Source of the DNA: Cunninghamia lanceolata
Lineage: Eukaryota; Streptophyta; Pinopsida; Cupressales; Cupressaceae
Length of the DNA stretch: 64,000 nucleotides
Reading direction: 5' to 3'
Assembly: GCA_027924645.1 (NCBI GenBank)
Contig: BSBN01001017.1
Location: 11,744,501 to 11,808,500, forward strand
In this document: one piece after another, positions 11,412-21,681 of the stretch
Numbering within the stretch: position 1 is the first letter of the stretch
Layout of the letters: each line of letters starts with the position of its first letter
Program-made: the position numbers and the translations under genes
The notes under the pieces: generated by a model
Database searches by the model: none
Seen by the model: only the letters and a program-made list of their open reading frames with translations
What the model was told of the DNA's origin: nothing

Positions 11412-12372
11412 TGTTATGGAGTAAAATGTGTACCTTTTCCATTTTACACCTAGTTTAGCACTCAGGTGGACCTAAAACACTTAGTTCTTAATCCCAATGC
11501 ACAAATCCTAAAAGATAACTTTAAGGCTAGCCTAAACACACTTAATTTATCTTATCACAGAGTTTTTTGGGGCTAAAGGACAAGGGTGCCCAGCACCCCA
11601 TTCCCTCCTTTAGCTCAGGGCTAATTTAAACTAATGTTGGCCTCATTTGGCTTAATTCCATGAAAATCAATGGGAATGCATATATAAGAAAGTTAGTTTA
11701 TTCATTTGAACATATCTAAGTTCTCTAAAAACTCTCTCTCTCTCATGCTGTCTATTCATCTCGACATGATCTTGGAAGCCATCCATGGTGGATTATTATT
11801 GTTGTACTAACTTCTTGAAGGTCTTGTGAAGATCCATCTACTTCTTTGGGCTACACTAACTTCTTGAGTCAAGTTGTAATGTCACATCAAGAAATCTAGG
11901 GTTTTCATGCTCATTATGACTTCTTTCCTTCATCTTTATTACAAAATTCCATTCTACTTCAGATTTGTCTCTTCCTTCCTAGGTAATGCACTCTTTGATT
12001 TCTCTTCATTGCTATTATGGAGGTGGAAACAACATTCATAGAGCTTGAATTAGACAAGCTCCTACATAGCTCCAACCCTTTCTCTTCTTGTGTGTGTGTA
12101 GGTCACATTCAGAGGAATCAAACGACAAGTGATAAAAAGGAGGAAGACACACAAGTGAAGGCACACAAATCCCAACATTCTAAAAAACCCTAATTTGGGT
12201 CTAGGGTGCCCAGCATTCTGGTACTTCTCTACTTTTGAACTCAGTTTCTAATTCTCCTCTATCTCCTGATCTCTGCTATCACTTTAGAATTCTTATATCT
12301 TTTTCTAATAGTAATTTCTTGAATAATCTTTGTCAATTAGGGTTTCATGCTTTGCGCTAGTTTGGTTGATTG
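11412..12372 (+). repeat. 3' LTR of A2
   Basis: It begins TGTTATGG after the polypurine tract and carries TATATAAG at 11681-11688, 269 bases in. A CT-rich leader (11730-11760) follows. Similarity to the A1 LTR is clearest in the first 300 bases. The true end is hidden because a copia LTR starts at about 12373. Confidence 0.55.
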
Positions 12373-13483
12373 TGTTGGAAAGAGACATTGCTAGGCATGA
12401 TAAGTGTTGTCATTGATGGCAACTAAGTCTATACTACACATCCGTATTGCATAATTTGCCATACCAGAAATCATATTGAAGATTTGTCTAAGTTCAGGAA
12501 GTCAAGAATAGAGTATGTGACAGGTTCCGATATCTTGGTCCCGATGTCCATGGGAGTAGATTAGAGTTCTAAGGGAGTCATAAGCATTGTCAGGATAATC
12601 TAAATCTAGAGTTTTGGCCTCCAATGATGAAGCATTCAATAGTTATTAGCATCTGAGTATCACGTTAATAGTTTGACAGAGGAGGCAGAAGAAGAACAGG
12701 CTAACCTTGTAATTGATCTTGGTTCCAGATGTATGGAAGTTGTTGGTTGGACAAGTTGTGATGATTAGTGATGGTAGCTAACTTGATTAATAATTTGTGA
12801 GTACAAGTTTTGGTCAGTGTTACAAGTGTACATGGATTTAGTGGACAAAGTAGAATTTTCAATAAAGTTATAAGTGTTCTTGAAGCCAACTAAAAAATGG
12901 TTGAAGATCTAGATGAGGATATATATAGCTGATGGATTTGAATGATTTGGGTGTGTGTGTGATGCAACTATGGAATAAGTGCGAAAAGGGCAGAGATCTA
13001 AATTTTAGATGTTAGCATAACAGTAAAAATGACAGAGTGAAGATGAAGTGTATCAAGTCAGTATTTTGTGCTTAACCAGAACTGAATCCTTGCATTGATA
13101 GATGCTAATTATCAGTTCAATTTTATTGTAATCTTATTTTTGTAGGCAATGAGCCTTCTTTAGGCAGTAATCCTTCTTTGAACAGTGAGCTCTGGGCAGT
13201 GAACCTGAATGAATGTGCATTCCCCTTTGTAATACTTTTAACAGAGTATAATCTTTGTGGGTTAACCCCCACCATGGTTTTTCCCTTAACTAGGTTTCCA
13301 CATCAAAAATCTTGGTGTTAATTGTGTTACTTATGTTTTTGCTCATGTGCTATTTATTCATGCTTTAATGTTCATATCATTAATTTGATTAGAAGTTATA
13401 AAAGAGGATTAAAGGCATGAAAGTTTAATTTGTCTGACAACTGATTCACCCCTCCCCCCTCTCAGTTGTCCAAACCAATTCCA
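12373..13483 (+). repeat. Ty1/copia LTR, apparently solo
   Basis: It starts TGTTGGAA and ends shortly after the U5 signature at 13443-13469 (GATTCACCCC then CTCTCAGTTGT). Near 13262-13310 it has the copia leader motif of TGGTTTTTCCCTTAAC followed by GGTTTCCACATC. The same motifs occur in reverse orientation in the solo LTR at 53672-54963, which fixes the orientation as plus. No copia coding region or primer-binding site follows. No clean 5-bp target duplication is seen, though TTTGGTTG occurs just outside both ends. Confidence 0.6.
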
Positions 13484-15476
13484 ATAGGCTGAATTTGGTT
13501 GTCACTCCCTTATACAACAAAGGGAAAAAGCCCCTGTAGTTTTTCTCTCATTAAAATGTAGAAGCCTAGCTTGGTTTGTGTTCCAATGTTGATAGAAGAG
13601 GGTTTGATCTAGTTTAGCCTTTTAGGCTAAGTCTCCCTTTTCCATCAAACAATTATGTCCTTAGGGTTAATTTTTCTATTGATAGAATTTGAGTGGGTGA
13701 TAGTATTGTCAACGACACACTTGTATGTCCTTAAGAGGGATGGTATTGGATTAGCAGTGTTGTATGACTTCACAACTTTAGTTGTGCACTTTTGGTTAGA
13801 ATTCTTTGCTAGTAGTCCTTGGAATAAATCCATTAGGGTTGCATTATATGAGGGAGGATTTTATCGGGAATGGTAGGTTTGACATGATGGGTTGGATTGC
13901 AAAAGTTATGAGGATGAAGCATTTTCATAGGGGGTGAAGGTTGCAACGAGCTTGCATGAGGTAGGGATTTGACAAATAAATTGTAGATGAGGCCCTTGGG
14001 ATATTGTGGTGTTTCCATTTTAAAAGATACCATAGGGATTTCCAATAGGTATGTAGTTAGGGTTCATATGATATCTAGTGCTAGCCGATCCTTGGTCTAG
14101 AGGATTTTAATTGCTCATGGTTTGTTGATTCAAGCATTTGGAAAGATTTCTTGTGATGATGTCATCAAAGGAATCATTGGTATACTTGTCTTTATCTAAT
14201 AGACTACCATCATCATATTCTTGAAAATGATTTTTAGCATTGTTATGTTATGGGGACTCATCAAAATAAAATGGATTCATGATTTTTGTTTGAATTTTTG
14301 GAATATTTGATGATTTTAGATGATGGATTATATTTTGAAGGATTGGACCTTAATATTCTCTTGGATATTGAAATATTTTGGATTTTGGTTGTAGGACTTG
14401 TTGGAAGTGATATTTGATACATGGATTGATATGGGGTCTAGGACCCAAATGGTTTGATTGTGGATGAGTTTCAATTCAAGATTTCATATGGTTGATTTGG
14501 TATTAGATGAAGATGAGGTTTAGGACTCTACATAGTTGAATGATGGGATTAATCAAGGCCAAAGACCTTGAGGTGCTTGATGTTGGATTTGATTAAGTTA
14601 AAGGACCTTGTGCAACTTGATGTGTTTAATTGAATTTTGATATGGATTTGAGGATTGATGGGTTGGATGCATAATTATAGAGATTAGGTCATGGACCCTA
14701 GGCGACTTTCAATTTTATTTCATGCATAAAGTAGAGCCTTAAGGAAATTTATGAATGAATTTTAATTTATTTGGATAATGTCTAGGACATTAGGTATCTT
14801 GATTGATGAATTAGGTAGATATAGAATGATGGTTAAATTTTAGATGGGGGTTGGATTTTAATTTTGAAGGAGTGGGGTTAGGAACCTTGATGGTGATCAG
14901 TTTGGATATGGATGGGATTGAAGGGATCAAGGTTCTTAACTAACATTGATTTTTCTATAAGGAACATTTGGAGTTAGGATGATGTTTTGATTGGGATTAT
15001 ATTGGGATTTGATTTTATTTTTGGATGATTTAGTGTGGGATGGGATTTGATTAGATTGAGTTGATTTTAATTTGGATGATGAATTAGATTTTGATTTGAG
15101 GAGTTGATGTTTGACTTGGAAAACAAGGTCTGGGACCTTCAATAAATTGATTGTTGATTGTGGATTTAGGATGATGGTTGGATGATTTGGGTTTAGGATG
15201 ATTTGAGTGGGATTTTTAGAGTGGGGATTGATTTTTAAGATTTTGGATCTTGGATGGATGGATGTCATGTAGAGTTAGGGTGTTGGATTTGATTCAAGAT
15301 TTGTATTTTGAGGGCATTCAACCTTTGGTTTTTGAGGATTTTAGATTTTTCAAGAGTTCTTGATTTTTTTTGGATTTTCCATTTTTTGTAAATGTTTTGA
15401 ATTTTTAAGGAGGATTCATGGGTTTCAAACAAGTAGAAGACTCATCAAGCACATGAAAATCCTATTTTATTCAAGT
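13484..15476. other. No recognisable gene; T/G-rich low-complexity DNA
   Basis: Both strands were read. The plus strand is rich in GATTTGG/GGATTTG-type strings, and from 14420 to 15140 GGACC/GGTCC-type motifs recur irregularly. The longest ORF (minus 14936-15268) is Ser/Asn/Lys/Pro low-complexity and not credible as a gene. It may be old retroelement DNA, but I cannot assign it. Confidence 0.5.
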
Positions 15477-15481
15477 AGTAT

Positions 15482-16170
15482 TGGTGCAGGAGCACCTACC
15501 TGACAGCTGGCCTCCATGAGGCAGTTAGTTTGTTATAGGTCTGGTTAATGTTTCCAAGAAGGTCTTGTAAGACCAATGCATGTAATAAGGTTATGTTGAC
15601 CATACTTTACTATTTTTAGGTAGGTTGTTAGGAGAGCTGTTATGCTGTATGTCCGGTTGGATCTCCCAGCCGCCTGGAGAGATTTCCCAGCCGCTTGGAG
15701 TCGGGTCGGTAGTACTCGCAGGAGATCCTATTTATGCATTAGGATCGGTTGATTTTAGACATTGCATTGAAGAGGAGAGATAGAGTGAGGCAGAGGGGGT
15801 GACGTAAGCATCGAAGGAAAGGTGCATGAAGTTGTGGTCATCAGGATATATGGAAGGAACCGGATATTTTATATCCTACTGATGAACATGATGTTGAACA
15901 TCATGATGCTGCAGATAGAGGTTGGCGGTAAAATGAACAGTGAACATCAGGAGGATGTTTGCGCTTGCCGAATGTGATGATGCTGCCGATAGCCGGATAT
16001 GATGATGCTGCTAACAAGCGAAAGGTCGAAGGTTTGTCTGCAGGAGGATATCGGTCGGCAGAGACAATATGATGATGCTGACAGTGTTAAGGAAAATATG
16101 ATGATGATGATGAAGGGTTGCGGACATACAAGCTGTATGTCAAGGTTTTAGTGTGGATGCCTCTGCATCA
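15482..16170 (+). repeat. 5' LTR of the gag-protease element
   Basis: It runs from TGGTGCAGG to GCCTCTGCATCA. It contains a GATGATG-rich 3' half, a TGACGTAA motif near 15800, and a perfect 8-bp hairpin near its end: GACATACA (16123-16130), loop AGC, TGTATGTC (16134-16141). The hairpin is kept in the 3' LTR. Confidence 0.92.
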
Positions 16171-16173
16171 TAG

Positions 16174-16190
16174 TGGTATCAGAGCTCAGC
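16174..16190 (+). other. Primer-binding site (initiator Met tRNA type)
   Basis: TGGTATCAGAGCTCAGC begins three bases after the 5' LTR. TGGTATCAGAGC is the standard plant complement to the 3' end of initiator tRNA-Met, the primer for minus-strand DNA synthesis. Confidence 0.88.
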
Positions 16191-16294
16191 AAAAGGTCTG
16201 GGCTGTTGTGTGTTGATTCTGTCACCGAAAGGGCAGAGGTAGAGTTGATTCTATCACCGAAAGGACAGAGGTAGAGGAGTGAGAGGTTGACAAA

Positions 16295-18478
16295 ATGCCT
16301 CTGAAAGGTAATGGTACTGTAAGGGAATTGCAGGAGATGAAGGAAAAACATGCCAGAGAGATGAGGAAGATGAAGGAGCTTGCTGAAGCACTTCAAGCCA
16401 GGCTTGTAGCCCTGGAAAAGAACAAAAAGAGGGAAGTGGAAGACAGTGAGTCTGAAGAAGATGAAGATACTGTTGAAGAGTATGAAGAGGTAGCTGAAGA
16501 TCTGGATGCTGAAGACCAGAGATATGCAAATCTGTTAAAGGCAGTGCAGAGTGATAAACCTAAGGTAAAGGTTGATGTTTCCAAGTATAATGGAAGTTTG
16601 AATGAAGATGAGTTACTGGATTGGATTGCTGCACTTGATAATCACTTTGAATGTGAAGATGTTGCTGAGGATCAGAAGGTAAAGATTGCAAAGACCAAGT
16701 TAGGAGGTCATGCTTTGGTATGGTGGGATTATGTACAATCTGAGAGAAGGAAACAAGGGAAGTCAAAGATCACTTCATGGGATAAAATGGTAGCAAGGAT
16801 CAAAGGTAAATTCTTGCCCAAGGATTATGAGATTCAGATGTTTAAGAAGCTGCAATTTTTAAGGCAGAAGGAAATGGATGTGAAGGCATATACTGAGGAG
16901 TTTTATAAATTGAGTATGAGATCTGGTCATCATGAGAATGAGGTAGAAAAGGTGGCTAGGTACTTGGCTGGTTTGAGATTGAACATACAGGATGAGTTAG
17001 TTTTAGCTAACCCTAAGAATGTGGAGGATTGTTACCAAATGGCAATCAGGATTGAAGAAAAGATGAATAGGAGACAAGATAAGTCCATGAGAGGAAGAGG
17101 CAGCAATATGAGGGGAAGAGGAGTAGCCCCTACAACAAGGCAAACCAATGAAGGTCAAGAAGATACTGGTAAAGGACAGGGACAGTCTGATTTCAGAGGT
17201 GGATGGAAAGGTAATAGAGGCAGATTTGGAGGTGGTAGAGGTTCTACTACATTTTCAGGCAAGTGTTACACCTGTGGTGAGTTTGGTCATCCATTTTTCA
17301 AATGTCCAGAAAGCAAAGGTTCATCATCCAGAAATGATAGAACGAATGACAAGAGAGTACGACTTATGCAAGAAGAGAAAGTAGAGCAAAATGTGCAGAG
17401 TTCAAACACTTATCAAGGAGATAGAGCTTCTGACGGTTATGGATATCCTGAGGAGGGAGAAGCATTGATGCTTAGGAGAACTAGTTTGCAGGCATCAAAG
17501 GATATGATGCAAAGAAGAGCTCTTTTCACGACCACATGCAAGAGCGAAGGTAAGGTATGTAAGGTTGTCATTGATACTGGTTCAACAGATAACATGGTAT
17601 CTCAGGAAATGGTGGATAAACTGAATTTGGAAAGGATTCCACATCAACACCCTTACAAGGCATCTTGGGTGAGTGATAGTCAATCACTTTTTGTCTATGA
17701 ACAGGCATATGTTGATTTTCAGATTGGAGGATATCAGGATAGAGTTTTGTGTGACATTTTGCCCATGGAATGTTGTCACCTACTGTTGGGTAGACCGTGG
17801 CAATTTGACAGGAGAGTAGTGTATGATGGGTATGCTAATACCTACACCATCAAGAAAGATGGGAAGACTATTATGTTGATGCCATTGCAGGAAAATGCTG
17901 CAGCACAGGGGGCAGCCCAAATCATTTTAGTGGGAAAGAAGGAATTTGTGCAGATGCCTATAGGAGCAGGCATAAAGGCAGTTGAGGACACTGCAGGGAA
18001 AGGAGTTGTTAAGGACAACAGGTTGAAGAAAGTTTCAGTTGTGACTGACAGAGGTCAGCAGCAGGTTCAGAAACAGGTTTACAAACAACCACCAGTTGAG
18101 AGGAATGACAAGGATGTTGTCATAGTTGGGACTATTGTTTGTCCTATAAAGGTTACAAGAAAGATAGAGTTGAACATTGCAGAAGTTCAAGAGGCAGTTC
18201 AGACAGAGGTTCTAGTCAGACAACCTGACAAACACAAGGTATGTAAGAGAAGGGCCTACATTGACAGGCATGAGGATTTACTTGCAAGAAACCAAGTTAC
18301 AGTTCAGAAGTCTTGGAGCAGTCAAGAGCCAGCAGAGGACAAAGCTGGAACAGGTCAAGACCCTGCAAAGGCAAAGTGTAAAGGTGGAGGACTTCCACAA
18401 CTAAACTCATGGGACATGAGTTCTTTTCTGTTGGGGAGTATGGTGCAGGAGCACCTACCTGACAGCTGGCCTCCATGA
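16295..18478 (+). CDS. Intact gag-aspartic protease polyprotein (727 aa)
   Basis: An uninterrupted 727-codon frame. Residues about 5-75 are a charged, coiled-coil-like segment followed by an acidic run. About 105-260 is the retrotransposon gag domain (ALVWWDYV, then FLPKDYEIQMFKKLQFLRQ, then VARYLAGLR). About 270-320 is Arg/Gly-rich. A CCHC zinc knuckle (CYTCGEFGHPFFKC) lies at 324-337. The retropepsin has IDTGSTDNMV with the catalytic Asp at about 427 and LLGRPW near 497. The C-terminal 230 residues have no domain I recognise, and there is no RT. The stop codon lies 38 bases inside the 3' LTR, so the last dozen residues are LTR-encoded. Gag would form the particle and bind RNA; protease would process it. 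With all key residues kept it could still be functional. I infer packaging of its own RNA while borrowing pol. Confidence 0.9.
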   Translation: MPLKGNGTVRELQEMKEKHAREMRKMKELAEALQARLVALEKNKKREVEDSESEEDEDTVEEYEEVAEDLDAEDQRYANLLKAVQSDKPKVKVDVSKYNGSLNEDELLDWIAALDNHFECEDVAEDQKVKIAKTKLGGHALVWWDYVQSERRKQGKSKITSWDKMVARIKGKFLPKDYEIQMFKKLQFLRQKEMDVKAYTEEFYKLSMRSGHHENEVEKVARYLAGLRLNIQDELVLANPKNVEDCYQMAIRIEEKMNRRQDKSMRGRGSNMRGRGVAPTTRQTNEGQEDTGKGQGQSDFRGGWKGNRGRFGGGRGSTTFSGKCYTCGEFGHPFFKCPESKGSSSRNDRTNDKRVRLMQEEKVEQNVQSSNTYQGDRASDGYGYPEEGEALMLRRTSLQASKDMMQRRALFTTTCKSEGKVCKVVIDTGSTDNMVSQEMVDKLNLERIPHQHPYKASWVSDSQSLFVYEQAYVDFQIGGYQDRVLCDILPMECCHLLLGRPWQFDRRVVYDGYANTYTIKKDGKTIMLMPLQENAAAQGAAQIILVGKKEFVQMPIGAGIKAVEDTAGKGVVKDNRLKKVSVVTDRGQQQVQKQVYKQPPVERNDKDVVIVGTIVCPIKVTRKIELNIAEVQEAVQTEVLVRQPDKHKVCKRRAYIDRHEDLLARNQVTVQKSWSSQEPAEDKAGTGQDPAKAKCKGGGLPQLNSWDMSSFLLGSMVQEHLPDSWPP
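18404..18440 (+). promoter_or_regulatory. Stem-loop and polypurine tract before 3' LTR
   Basis: AACTCAT (18404-18410) and ATGAGTT (18416-18422) form a perfect 7-bp stem around GGGAC. The purine tract TTGGGGAGTA (18431-18440) ends at the 3' LTR. The stem lies within the end of the coding region, so its sequence must satisfy both reading frame and pairing. Confidence 0.65.
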
Positions 18479-19129
18479 GGCAGTTAGTTTGTTATAGGTC
18501 TGGTTAATGTTTCCAAGAAGGTCTTGTAAGACCAATGCATGTAATAAGGTCATGTTGACCATACTTTACTATTTTTAGGTAGGTTGTTAGGACAGCTGTT
18601 ATGCTATATGTCCGGTTGGATCTCCCAGCTGCCTGGAGAGATTTCCCAGCCGCTTGGAGTCGGGTCGGTAGTACTCACAGGAGATCCTATTTATGCATTA
18701 GGATTGGTTGATTTTAGACATTGCATTGAAGAGGAGAGATAGAGTGAGGCAGAGGGGGTGACGTAAGCATCGAAGGAAAGGTGCATGAAGTTGTGGTCAT
18801 CAGGATATATGGAGGGAACCGGATATTTTATATCCTACTGATGAACATGATGTTGAACATCATGATGTTGCAGATAGAGGTTGGCGGTAAAATGAACAGT
18901 GAACATCAGGAGGATGTTTGCGCTTGCCGAATGTGATGATGCTACCGATAGCCGGATATGATGATGCTGCTGACAGGTGAAAGGTTGAAGGTTTGTCTAC
19001 AAGAGGATATCGGTCGTCAGAGACAATATGATGATGCTGACAGTGTTAAGGAAAATATGATGATGATGATGAAGGGTTGCGGACATACAAGCTGTATGTC
19101 AAGGTTTTAGTGTGGATGCCTCTGCATCA
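18441..19129 (+). repeat. 3' LTR of the gag-protease element
   Basis: 689 bp, the same length as the 5' LTR, with about 16 substitutions and no indels by eye. It is followed directly by the target duplication AGTAT at 19130-19134. Confidence 0.92.
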
Positions 19130-19134
19130 AGTAT

Positions 19135-20291
19135 ACACACTTGTGAGGCCACCATTAATGTCTTGTCTAAGCAGAAAGAGTAGGGTCCATGGGGAAGCAC
19201 TAACAACTTTTGATCCTCATGATCACATGAAGGTGTGAGAGGAGAGAATACACATCCTCAAATTTAATTTCTAGGGACATGTGTTGAGTAACTTCCTAGT
19301 ACTAAGCACTAATCAGTGCATCACAAGAATGCATAGACGAAGGTCCTATCTAGGTTTGAACAAAACATACTAGGGGATGTCCTCTATATACCCAAAGGCA
19401 CTTGAGATCAAAATCTATGAATGGGAGCACTATCTACAAGCACGTGGTCGGTCAAATCCCTTCCCACTTAACCTTGTCCCCTCAAGTGGACAACAAGGTT
19501 CTACCAAACATGATTGACCTCTTTTAAGGTGATTCTTTCAATTCTCTGCTTAATTTATATACCCCATAAAAACATGTAGGTTCAAGTTGCAACTCAGTGA
19601 TGAAATATAATCTAGGACTACTATAAATAAATAAATAAATAAATGACAATATGTTTTTTTATTTCTAAGGTCATCTTGCACACTTGTGAGGAAATAGCAT
19701 ACACACCTAGCCTTTAAGGGTAATACAAAAGTGGATAAAAACATTTTTTTGACTCCCAAGATCACCTTTTGGTGTGAGGGAAGAGGATAAACACCTAAGT
19801 ACTCATCAAAACATGGCATAAAAGTTCATTAACCCCCTAAGCATACAAATGTGTGATGAAGATTAAAGTGCACTTGTAAGGTCACCTTTTGGTGTGAGAG
19901 AAGAGCATACACATATCCTAGGATACACAAAACCTTCTATGCCTTGAACACATGCCTCACTCTGCACAAGAAAAATGGGGACCCTCTCTTTTCACTTGAG
20001 TATTTATGTAGCTTCTCAATCCTTTGAGTTTTTCAATTATTCTAGTGAGTTTGGGTTGATCTTAGTTTGGCCAACTTTGTCTCATCTAGCTAGGTGGTTA
20101 AGAGTGTTGGATTTACTACATATTATATATATGTAGATTACAATAGATAATAAATAAATAAATATAGGTTAGTTTCTAGTTAGTAAATAATAAATTATAA
20201 GAGTTAGTTTTTATTGGAAGTTATTCATGTAAGTAGTTTTGTAGTTTGTACACAGGAAAATATAAGGCTTTATAAGTCATTGCATTGTATT
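19135..20291. repeat. Non-coding region with diverged CACCTTTTGGTGTGAG-like repeats
   Basis: No gene seen. A motif of the form GATCAC..TTTTGGTGTGAG followed by GGAAGAG.ATA.ACAC recurs near 19220, 19669, 19759 and 19878, with related pieces near 19132. Spacing is irregular (about 90-120 bases for the last three). From about 20110 the sequence becomes AT-rich with AATA runs before the LTR at 20297. Confidence 0.5.
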
Positions 20292-20296
20292 GAAAC

Positions 20297-21323
20297 TGTG
20301 AAGGGGAAAATGGATTAATCAATTAAGAATAATAAACCCAATACATTAATGAAATCTGAAAGAAAAAGGAGATTTAAACAAGAAATAAATGATACTCACA
20401 CTTTTACCTTGCGTCTTCCATTATTCACCTATCTCTTGTTGACCTTGATGATGATGAAGCCCTCAGAAGTGGATGCTCCCTTGCTTGTTGAAGGTGACAA
20501 GAATGGAATGGCTGAGATATTTTTGTGTGATTGAAGATGAGCTTCAACACACTAACAATGAAGGATATGAAATGCTTATGAAGATGGGGGTGCAACAGGC
20601 ACACCCGTGTTCCTGCAGCATAAGTTTGCTCAAATGATGGATTATGAAATGATAGAAGAATAGAAGGGTATTTATATAGTTGTGTGGAAGAAGATCAATG
20701 GTTGAGAAGAAAAGGGATGATCAATGGAGGAAGATTGTTGAGGAACGTGCAACAAATGGAAGAAAGACACGTGTCATTCGAAAAGCAGCTTTGTTGAGTT
20801 AACTCCTCTCTTGATGAGGATGAGATTTGATTTTCTTAATTTAGAATTTATTTTTCTAATTTAAGAGAAATTTTGCTTTAAAGATGCTTTAAAACTACTT
20901 TTGCTTTTGTATGACAAGAGGAAAGTATTTTTAGAAGATAAGAATGATTTTTGAAGATAAGAATGCATAATTAAATAAAAAGATTTATTTAATTATTTTC
21001 TAGATAAATGAGGAATAAAATATAAAAATATATTTTATTTTGTGGAGATTTTAGATTTTATTTAAATAAAATTGTATTTTATTTAAATTTGGAAGAATAA
21101 AAGATTTTAATTAAATAATTAAAATATTCAATTATTTAGAAGAATGAAGTTGATGTAGATGAATTTAATTAATTAAATAAAATGTAATTTATTTAATTAA
21201 ATGAGAGGGGATGAATCAAATAAATAAATAAATATATTTATTTATTAATAGAAGAATATGAAGGTGAAATAAATATTTAAAATATTTATTTAAGTAGAGT
21301 CATGTCAATTTTAGGTGTATGCA
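20297..21323 (-). repeat. 3' LTR of the Tat element
   Basis: In minus orientation it starts TGCATACACC and ends CTTCACA. A TATA box (TATATAAATA on the minus strand) is at 20669-20678. The U3 part (about 20820-21300 on plus) is AT-rich with many palindromic ATTTAATTAAAT-type strings. Confidence 0.88.
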
Positions 21324-21375
21324 TTTTGCCCCTCTTTGATGCAATGTGTTTTATCACGTTTCAAAGAAAAAGAAT
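21324..21375 (-). promoter_or_regulatory. Polypurine tract and adjacent stem-loop of the Tat element
   Basis: On the minus strand AGAGGGGCAAAA ends exactly at the LTR start. Just upstream, CTTTGA pairs with TCAAAG, and an inner GTG/CAC adds three pairs around ATAAAA with a small bulge. The 3' arm runs straight into the purine tract, as in A1 and A2. Confidence 0.6.
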
Positions 21376-21597
21376 TTTTGATAGTGATACATGACCTAGT
21401 TTGCCCCTGGTATAAGTTTAACGACAGGATGCCCCCTCAGGAGATTGGACGGGAATAAGGTAGAAGGCATGAGACGAACAATCTCATGAACAAGAAGGTG
21501 AAAAATAGGTTGGGATGGAGAAAAATGGGATATGGTTCAGAAGAACAAACATGGGAAGTGGCCACAGTTGTCATACAATTTGATATGGTTCACTTGC

Positions 21598-21605
21598 TAT
21601 ATATA
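21598..21605 (+). promoter_or_regulatory. TATA box for the antisense PMD gene
   Basis: TATATATA lies 84 bases upstream of the ATG at 21682 on the plus strand, antisense to the host retroelement. Position and sequence fit a plant core promoter. Only inference supports its use. Confidence 0.5.
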
Positions 21606-21681
21606 GGAGCTAAGTCCACAAGTTCTATTCATTTGTACACTTGTCCATAGTTGATTAGTCCTCTTGAGAGCTTAGGAGAGC

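Larger units (their letters stand above)
8246..12372 (+). mobile_element. Ty3/gypsy remnant, copy A2 (5'-truncated)
   Basis: Same family as A1: spacer (LRDLIQTSPTY), protease, G-patch-like motif, non-coding region, hairpin, polypurine tract, 3' LTR, and again no pol. The 5' end corresponds to about base 620 of A1 and abuts the palindromic junction with the telomere-like array. The LTR runs into a copia LTR at 12373. Confidence 0.75.
15482..19129 (+). mobile_element. Complete gag-protease-only LTR retrotransposon (TR-GAG type)
   Basis: A 3,648-bp element with two 689-bp LTRs, tRNA-iMet-type primer-binding site, one ORF, polypurine tract and a perfect target duplication AGTAT (15477-15481 and 19130-19134). 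The LTRs differ at about 16 positions by eye (2.3%), 14 of them transitions. It lacks RT, RNase H and integrase and so would need enzymes in trans. This matches the known class of non-autonomous LTR elements that keep only gag (TR-GAG), here with protease too. Confidence 0.92.

Noticed and set aside
14936..15268. 110-residue minus-strand ORF
   Set aside because: Ser/Asn/Lys/Pro low-complexity from T/G-rich DNA, with no domain and no supporting signals.
16148..16766. Several antisense ORFs over the start of the gag-protease gene
   Set aside because: They are shadows of the intact plus-strand ORF and its leader.
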